Source: Nereocystis luetkeana (taxonomy: Eukaryota > Sar > Phaeophyceae > Laminariales > Laminariaceae). From it: a stretch of DNA of 64,000 bases. A program made the position numbers and the translations under genes. This document shows, piece by piece, positions 35,501-43,155 of the stretch. The notes below the pieces were generated by a model. That model was not told the DNA's origin. It searched no databases and worked only from the letters and a program-made list of their open reading frames with translations. The stretch is taken from NCBI GenBank assembly GCA_031213475.1, contig JARUPZ010000004.1, positions 2,319,501 to 2,383,500 of the forward strand. The letters run 5' to 3'. The stretch's first letter is position 1. Each line of letters opens with the position of its first letter.

Positions 35501-38500
35501 GCTCCTTTTCACTTTTCGATGTGATTTTTCGTCGTTGTTGATGTTATTTTGTTCGGTGAGGTTTCTACCAGAGTAGTCAGTGCTGGGCATATTGCATTGG
35601 GAGTGGAGGGCATGTTCCCGTGTTCGGGCGCAAATCACTCTAATTGTCAGTAGGTTTGTCCCTGAAAGAGTATTTTTTTTTGACCGTGCTACAGATCCTG
35701 CACTTGATATCCTAACGACAGGTTAACAACATCTGGATATAACCTACCAGATCGTTGATCTGCCGAACGTGTACTAAATAAAACCTTGCAAGCTCAATTC
35801 ATCCCCTCCCCACCCTCTACTCTCCCCCCCCCGAAAAAAAAACGACCCCCCCCTCCCCCCCCCTCCCCCTCCCCCTCCCCCCGCGGTAAAAAAACGCCTC
35901 TGTGTCTGCAGATGGGCCCCTCTCCTTGACATATTTCATTCAAAGTGGAGGGGGTTCGGAGCAACGCTCCTGGTTCGGCTGGTGGAAGCACTCCTCGACA
36001 ATGCGTCGCCTAGTCAAGTCGGACTAGGCGCAGTCGCTGGGCCGATGGGGTGTTCAAGCCTTGGAGGCGGAGATGGGGGCGGGGTGCGGGGTGGAGGGGG
36101 GGGAGAGGGAAAGGGAGGGGAGGGTGGTGGTTGTTTCGGGAGGGGTGGGGCAGGGCTGGAACGACAAGCTGCTTTCATCGGGCTATGGGTGCGGTATCTG
36201 CTGAGTCGCCGGTGGCACCTTCGAGCCGGCGCGGTGAGTTCGCCAGCGGAGACAACGCGAGTTAACTGGGAGATATGTGGCGTCCTGTACGTGGGTTTCC
36301 AGTGCGTGGGCTTCCAGCCCGTGGGTTTCAAGCGAAAAAAAAAATGCAAAATAATGCTGTGAAAACTGAAAAAAAGAAGGGAAAAAAAGTTTTTTGGTGA
36401 ACGTGCAAGAATGAGCCGAGGAAGAAGGGTAGTTTGAGAGCTTAAAAATGACTCGGAAATCCCCGTTGGGAAACGATTCGGGTGTTGAGAGAGAGAGCTC
36501 CGAAAGAGAAGAAACTGCCCGGTTGAAGAGACTCCCGAGAAATATGAAACTGATTTTTCCCCCTCTCGGAAATTTGGCTCTATTTTGTGCGCGCACGATG
36601 ACGACGTTCTCACGTTACGAGCGTCATTGCCCTAAAGTCTAGCAGCCCGTGGGTACGAAAGAAGCTATTAATAAAAAACTAAAGTGTGTATGGAAATGAA
36701 CAAACGAGCACATGATATAATAAAGGCTGCGTGCGCCGCAGTCCCAGTACGCAAGGAAACGGTACCAACGAGCTGTGGTTGGCGTAGCGTCCCGCATCGC
36801 TTGCAGCCGAATAATACCAGAAACGTATCCATGGTACATACGTGTGTGTACACCCGAAAGATGAAGGAGAAAACGGAAATTTAAAAGGCTACTGTTAATA
36901 TGTCAATGTTAGCTGCTTAGACTTGTATAGTAGGTTTTCCCTGCTAACCAGCAGTCTAAAGCACAACGCAGACATATTTTGCTGATTAGAAGGGATGACC
37001 TAGTGCAGCCGACGCAGAAGCCTACCGAGTCAACGCTAAATGGGTAGGCCACTGAGCAAGCTAGTAGGTTATCCCTTCGAGCTGATTGAGTACGCTACTG
37101 CCTCAGCTGTTAACAGTAGGCTATCCATTTCTTACCAGCAGTCGACCTCACACAAACAGTGCTTCACATTTTGCTGATTAGAAGGGATAACCTGCTGCTG
37201 CTAACCTACTCAGTAGCCTACTGAGTCTAGGTCGACTGCGTAGGCGAGTAGCTTACACCTTCTAACCAGCAGTCGAACTCATGAAGTAGTATCTATTTTG
37301 TCGACTGGAAATGACAACCTGCTGACCAAGGCAGCAAGTAGCCTACTGAGTCGGCCCTGGCTGATAAGGCGACGATATTCGTTTTTTTCCGCGGATTACA
37401 TGGCTCCCACCGGGCAGCATGAGCTAGAGCATACAGATCATACATATTAGGAATATGTGTTCCCTGAAAGATCTAGATGATGAACTGTGGAAGTGATCTA
37501 TCTGTAGATGATCTGCGCGAGGGTGTGCAAATACCCTTGCTGCGCGAGCTCCAGGCGACAACAAGACTGCACGTACTTGCGACGTAGCAGTTGTTGTATC
37601 GGCCCGACCGACGTCACTTACCTGCTACCTGGGCCTTGTTGTTGTTGTCGTTGTACCTTCGTGCCCGCATCGCCACTTTTTTGTTGTTATTGCACCCAGG
37701 AACAAGTGCAAGCGGTGATGCGGAAGGCCGCTATCGGCTCCGGCCTGTCGCCAACGTTTTGGGAAGAGGACGAGGAGGGCTGGACGCAAGAGGAGCATGC
37801 TTGGGCGGACAAAGCAGGTGTGGTGTTTTCAAAAGCACCGAGTACGTGCAGCAGTATTACATACCAGGTACAGAGGTATTACGGGGGACCATGGTTAATA
37901 GGACCTGCACAAAACGTGTACCTCTTGTAGGATTGAAGAATCGGCACGGGCACTGGTTGTGCTGGATGTCGACGGGTTGGAAAAGAACGGTTCAATGTGA
38001 AGAACACACACACGGTAGACACAAACACCTATATATTTCCCTATTTTTCCTAAGAATATTTGGTCCTGTTTACTATGGCCCCCCGTAATGGCTTGTTTCT
38101 CGGTGATGGAGGTTCGACACCTTCTACTACGGGGGAACCTAGTAAATAGGACCAAATATTGTTAGTAAAAATAGCGAAATGTGTAGGTTTTTGAGTGTAC
38201 CGTAGGTCCTATTTAATATGGCCCTCCAAAATAGTGTGTGCGTTTCCCTTCAAAATACAGGAAAACATTATTAGAGATCGGGAACCGATATTGTAATAAT
38301 CTGCAGTTTGTTGTTGTAGAGAGAATTAGGCGTTGTGGCTCACATTCTTTGGCTGAGTACGTATCAATAGTACGTAGCTTACTTCGACAGCAGCAGCGGG
38401 CACTGTTTGGTTGATCGCGCTTGTGGGACTACCAGGTGGATACCGCACGGAAAGGTGCTGGCAGACTGGTAGGACACGCGAACAGACAGGGCCCGTGGCT

Positions 38501-41500
38501 TGCACCTGGACAGCGGTCGCTCGCTGGGCCAGGTATTCGTGATTTTCTTGATCGGGTATTTCGAAAGATATATAAAACAAACCCTTCGTTTTCATCCGTC
38601 GACACCCAGCACACCCGACGTCCGCGCTGTCGGCAAAAGTCACCCTGTCCAGTGAGTTCCCCACGCCAGTTTTGTGTGGACACCAAACCGCGAGACAGCA
38701 GAAGCACTGGTGACCCTCGATTTTGTTTTTGTTTTTTTTGTTTGATCCTCCGGCGGATTGGTCAAAATAAAACTTAAGCTCACCACACTTCCACGTAACC
38801 GTGTCGTGTTTCAACTTAACCTATCGCTCCCGTTGCAACATCAGCATAAGCTGCTGTTACTACAGGCGCTTGGGCACGTTGACCCGACCTGACTGACCCC
38901 CGAGAGGTGCAGGTGCGGTGGAGATAGCGACTCGGGAGAGCCATCTCCTCCGGGGTAGTGTGGGTCTTGCGCGAGCTCACCCACTAGCAAAAACCGAGGC
39001 TATGAGGCCTTCCCGCCGGACTTGGTCCAGTTACGGTCCACCCTACCTACGCATTGGGGCGTTGGTCCTCAGTTACAGGGGACTATACCTGGTAGTAAAT
39101 ACCGGTAGGACCTACTGTACGTCAAAAATACCCTATATGTTTACCTATTTTTACCAACAACATTTGGTCCTGTTTACTATGGTCCCCCGAAAAATAGAGT
39201 TGATCCTCGAGGTCGAGTTCCACCGGGGGCGAGGCATTTCGAGTGCATTTTTGTAAAATGTGCTAGGGATCAACTGCTGAGGGCGCATGAATTTCGGGGG
39301 TATCGGTGTAATTAGACGCATGTTAACGAGGGGAAAAAGGGCTGAAGTGTTTTCGCGATAAAAAAAAAGCGAGGGTCGCGGATCGTCGTAGTAGGGAGGG
39401 GGGGGAGAGCCTGCCAGCTGTGTGGCCTGCCAGCTGTGTGACCCGGGATCTGAGTTAGGACCGCTGTTACCATAGTAAATAGGACCAAATATTGTCGGTG
39501 AAAATAGGGAAATGTATAGTTTTTTGTGTGTACGGTAGGTCCTGTTAACTATGGCCCCCCGTAATAGTAGGGGGAGGAGAGGACACAAAGAGCGAAGACA
39601 ATGTATGGGATGGGAAGAGAGTGCACATACTCGTAGTTTATCTGTCTATTTTATAGGAAACCCGCCCGAGCGTTGACCCAACTTGTATATATATATATAT
39701 TTTTTAGTGATGCGGGAAATAAACGCGCTCTACGCAGTAACGCCCCCCCTCCATGGTGCCGGCATCATGTGCGCCAGGGACCCGTCCTACGATAGAGGTA
39801 TTTACGGGGGACCATAGTTAATAGGACCTATGGTATTAATAAAAACCCATATATTCAACCATTTTTACTAACAATATTTGGTCCTGTTAACTATGGCTCC
39901 CCGTAATAGCACGTTTCCGCTATTTTGTTTCTGAAAGACGGGGTTCCTTGACCCGAAATCGTCGGAATGTCAAACATGATTTCGACCAAAAAAAAAACGT
40001 TTTGTAGACTCCGGCCATGGGATTATTCGCCGCCACGCGTTTTGATTTCTGCTGCAGTCGGTTTTCGGAAGAGGTAAGTGAGGGGCCTCAGAAAAATTAG
40101 GGTGAACCTCTATCGTAGAACGCCTCCAGGCAACAATACCGGTACTATATTTCGCGGCAAACGGCACTAACTACTCCGCACGCTGCCGGACTGGTTATCT
40201 GTAGTCCCATATGTGCCCACGGATTCCTCTGGCACTATACCGGGCGGCACTGCGTAGGGCAACCGGTAGAGGGACCATCTACTATCGCGGGGGGGGCATA
40301 GTTAATAGGACCTATGGTACACATGAAAACCTCTCTATTTAAACTTTTTCACTTACACTATTTGGTCCGGTAGCTGTCTTCAATAATACCGAGGCTTCCG
40401 AAAAAACGAACCTCATTCTCCGTCTCCCGTTCAGGGGCCCAGCGATATTGACCCTAAAAAAACGATGCCAGGTACTACACCTTGAATACCACGCCCTCGG
40501 TCGCCCGTAGCTGGTTGTCGGGTTCGATCATTTGTGCGAGGTGAACAACCTTTACTCCGCACAAGTGGGAACGATCGTATCACGTAGCGTTCAAGGTAAG
40601 GCACCCAAGAGGCGGTTACATAGTACTCCCATTGCTGTCTCTGGAATTACCTACCCCGGAAATTAAATCAACTCATTGAAGCTGTCATCCATATGCGAGT
40701 CCGCCTCACAAGCGGTTCTTAGCAGGATGCAGCTCACCCTTCATGCGACTCGCCGGACACCTCACGGCGCTTCGCGTTTGGTGCAAGCGATGCCTGCCTG
40801 GTCGGTGAAAACCCGACATGCTCCGTCCCGGCATTGTAGGGATGCGAGGGTCTATGGCCATACGACCTCGTCCATGCATGAGATCGAGTACATCTCTCCT
40901 GTCGAGTACACCCTCCCCCCCCCCCCCCCCGAGTATACCACTCGGGTGGTGAAAACAATACTACCTGATATGGCCTAAACAACAACAACCCGATTTAACA
41001 CCGGGGTACCTCGCATATCGCACACCCCCTGCGGGTGGGGGTGATGCCTTGTACCGGTCTGTTTGGTGCCCTCAGCCCGACGCATTGTACGATAAGTGTT
41101 GTAGGATTTTTCGTGTCTCTTGACTTCCTTTGAGCGGCCGTATATACCTCTTTCTCGATTCACACCCTGGACTTTCGTTTTTTTTGTCCTTCATTCTAAC
41201 AATTATCTGAGAAAGAGTTGTTCGGACACCATATGTCGATTTGAGCTGTGCAACCTGAGTTTTTGAGGTGTTGGTGCAATGATTTTCTAGGCGTTGCTCC
41301 GGGGGTGGTGATGCAAACAGAGACACGATTGTGTAGGTAACTACGCTCTCGACATGGTTGATGGTTCTCCTGGAGCATTGGTATCAACGGGGGGTTTGAA
41401 ATCCATACGGGCGTTGTATGACAACTTGAAGGCGTTTTTTTTTTTTTTTTAGCTTTGTTTTTGATATTTTAGGCGACGGCTCCAAAAGGGTTCGACGACG

Positions 41501-43106
41501 AGTACGGCGCCATGTACGATGGCTGTGATACATGGCTTTCGATATCTGCAAAGATTTTTGACTGCGTCGCCGTATTTGTTGAGATGAGGACTATTTTTGA
41601 GTGCCTTCTCTGGCGAAGGTGAAGTATTCACTACGTACGTACGTAGCTCCGCGCTTTTTTTTTTGCGGCTATGTTCTTCTGATAGACTCATTCGACAGCT
41701 CTCCCTTCAAGAGCGCTTTCCGGCATGTAATTTTGATCAAAATCCTCAAAAAATCGAGAGACAAATTTCAGCATTCTTTTTGCTGGCCGGGCTCCATACG
41801 ACCCAATATCGCTGGAATACCACGAAATTGCGCACTATTTTACGGGGGACCATAGTAAACAGGAACTATGGTACACATAAATGTATATATATATTTACCT
41901 ATTGTAACCCACTACGGTCGCCTCGGTGGTTCAAGTGGTTAACCTCGAATTCTACTTGTTTGAGGCCTGGGTTCGAGCCTCAGGTGGGTCGGACTTTGAC
42001 TTTATTTGCAAAAATAGTAATAAAAAAAGGTAAAAATTGTTGAGAGCGCCTTGCAGCGTGGGTAGGCACAATTCGATGCGAGTCGACGAGGGAAGAAAAG
42101 GCTGAAATCTTCTCGCGATAAAAATGAAGGCACGTACCGTAGCGGGAAGGGGGTAGAAGAGCCTGCTATGTGACCCCGGATCTGAGTTACGAGTTGGAAG
42201 GAGAGAAAGAAGAAGATGTGCGAAGATAATGAATGGGATAAGCAAAAAAAAAAAAAAATGGTCGTATTTACTACAGTAAATCCCCGTGATCAAGTATTGT
42301 GATCTAATGGGTGGCACATCATAAATCGTCGGGTTGCACTCTTAATTTTTCCCTGAAAAAATCGTGTGACTTCATGGTACTTAAATCCGAAAATATAGAA
42401 ACGGTTCGAGTATAAATATGATTATAAAGAACGTTCCTTGCGTTTCCGGACAGAGTAGTAAAAAAAAAAAAGTAAGGCGTAGAGCTCTCCAAGTGTGGAA
42501 CCCTCCGAAGGCAAAAAAAAGAAGAAAGGCGCCATAGACCCCTACCACCGTACGAGAGGCACAACTATCTGACACATCGCTCTCGCTTTTCGATGTTGTC
42601 GCTTTTTTGTTTTGTTCGTTTCCTTCCGTTCCTTGGGTGTCCTGGCAGCCCCGCTGTCGGCCCTGCAAGCGGCGTGTTTCCCTCTGCGCGAGCTGTCGGA
42701 CCGGTGCCGTCGCTCAACTGCTGCGTTGTTGCCGGAAGCTCGTCGTCGTCGGCCCTCGCCACCCTCGGGCGAAGAAGCCGCTGGCCTTGGCCCTCATGTG
42801 AACAGCGTGAAGAGCGTTTCGACTTTTCATGCTCCTCTTCCTGCTGCTGCTGCTGCTGATGCTGATGCTGATGGTGCTGATGGTGTCGCTGATGCTGCTG
42901 ATGCCGATGAGGGTGATGGTAGTGTCGCTGATGCTGCTGATGTCGACGAGAGGGATGATCGTGATGGCCATGCCGACGATGATGTCGACGATCGTCGCCC
43001 GGCGCGCGGGAGGACACACTGGGCTAAGCCAGGCCTCGACACGGTCTGCCGCGCGCTAGAGGAAGCCCTCGCTGACGTGGGGGGCGCGCCCGGTGCACAC
43101 ATCGGC

Positions 43107-43155
<49 letters not shown>

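Noticed and set aside
41910..41992. A functional tRNA gene
   Set aside because: A and B boxes are present but no clean acceptor and anticodon stems form, and the segment continues into a repeated SINE body with poly(A).
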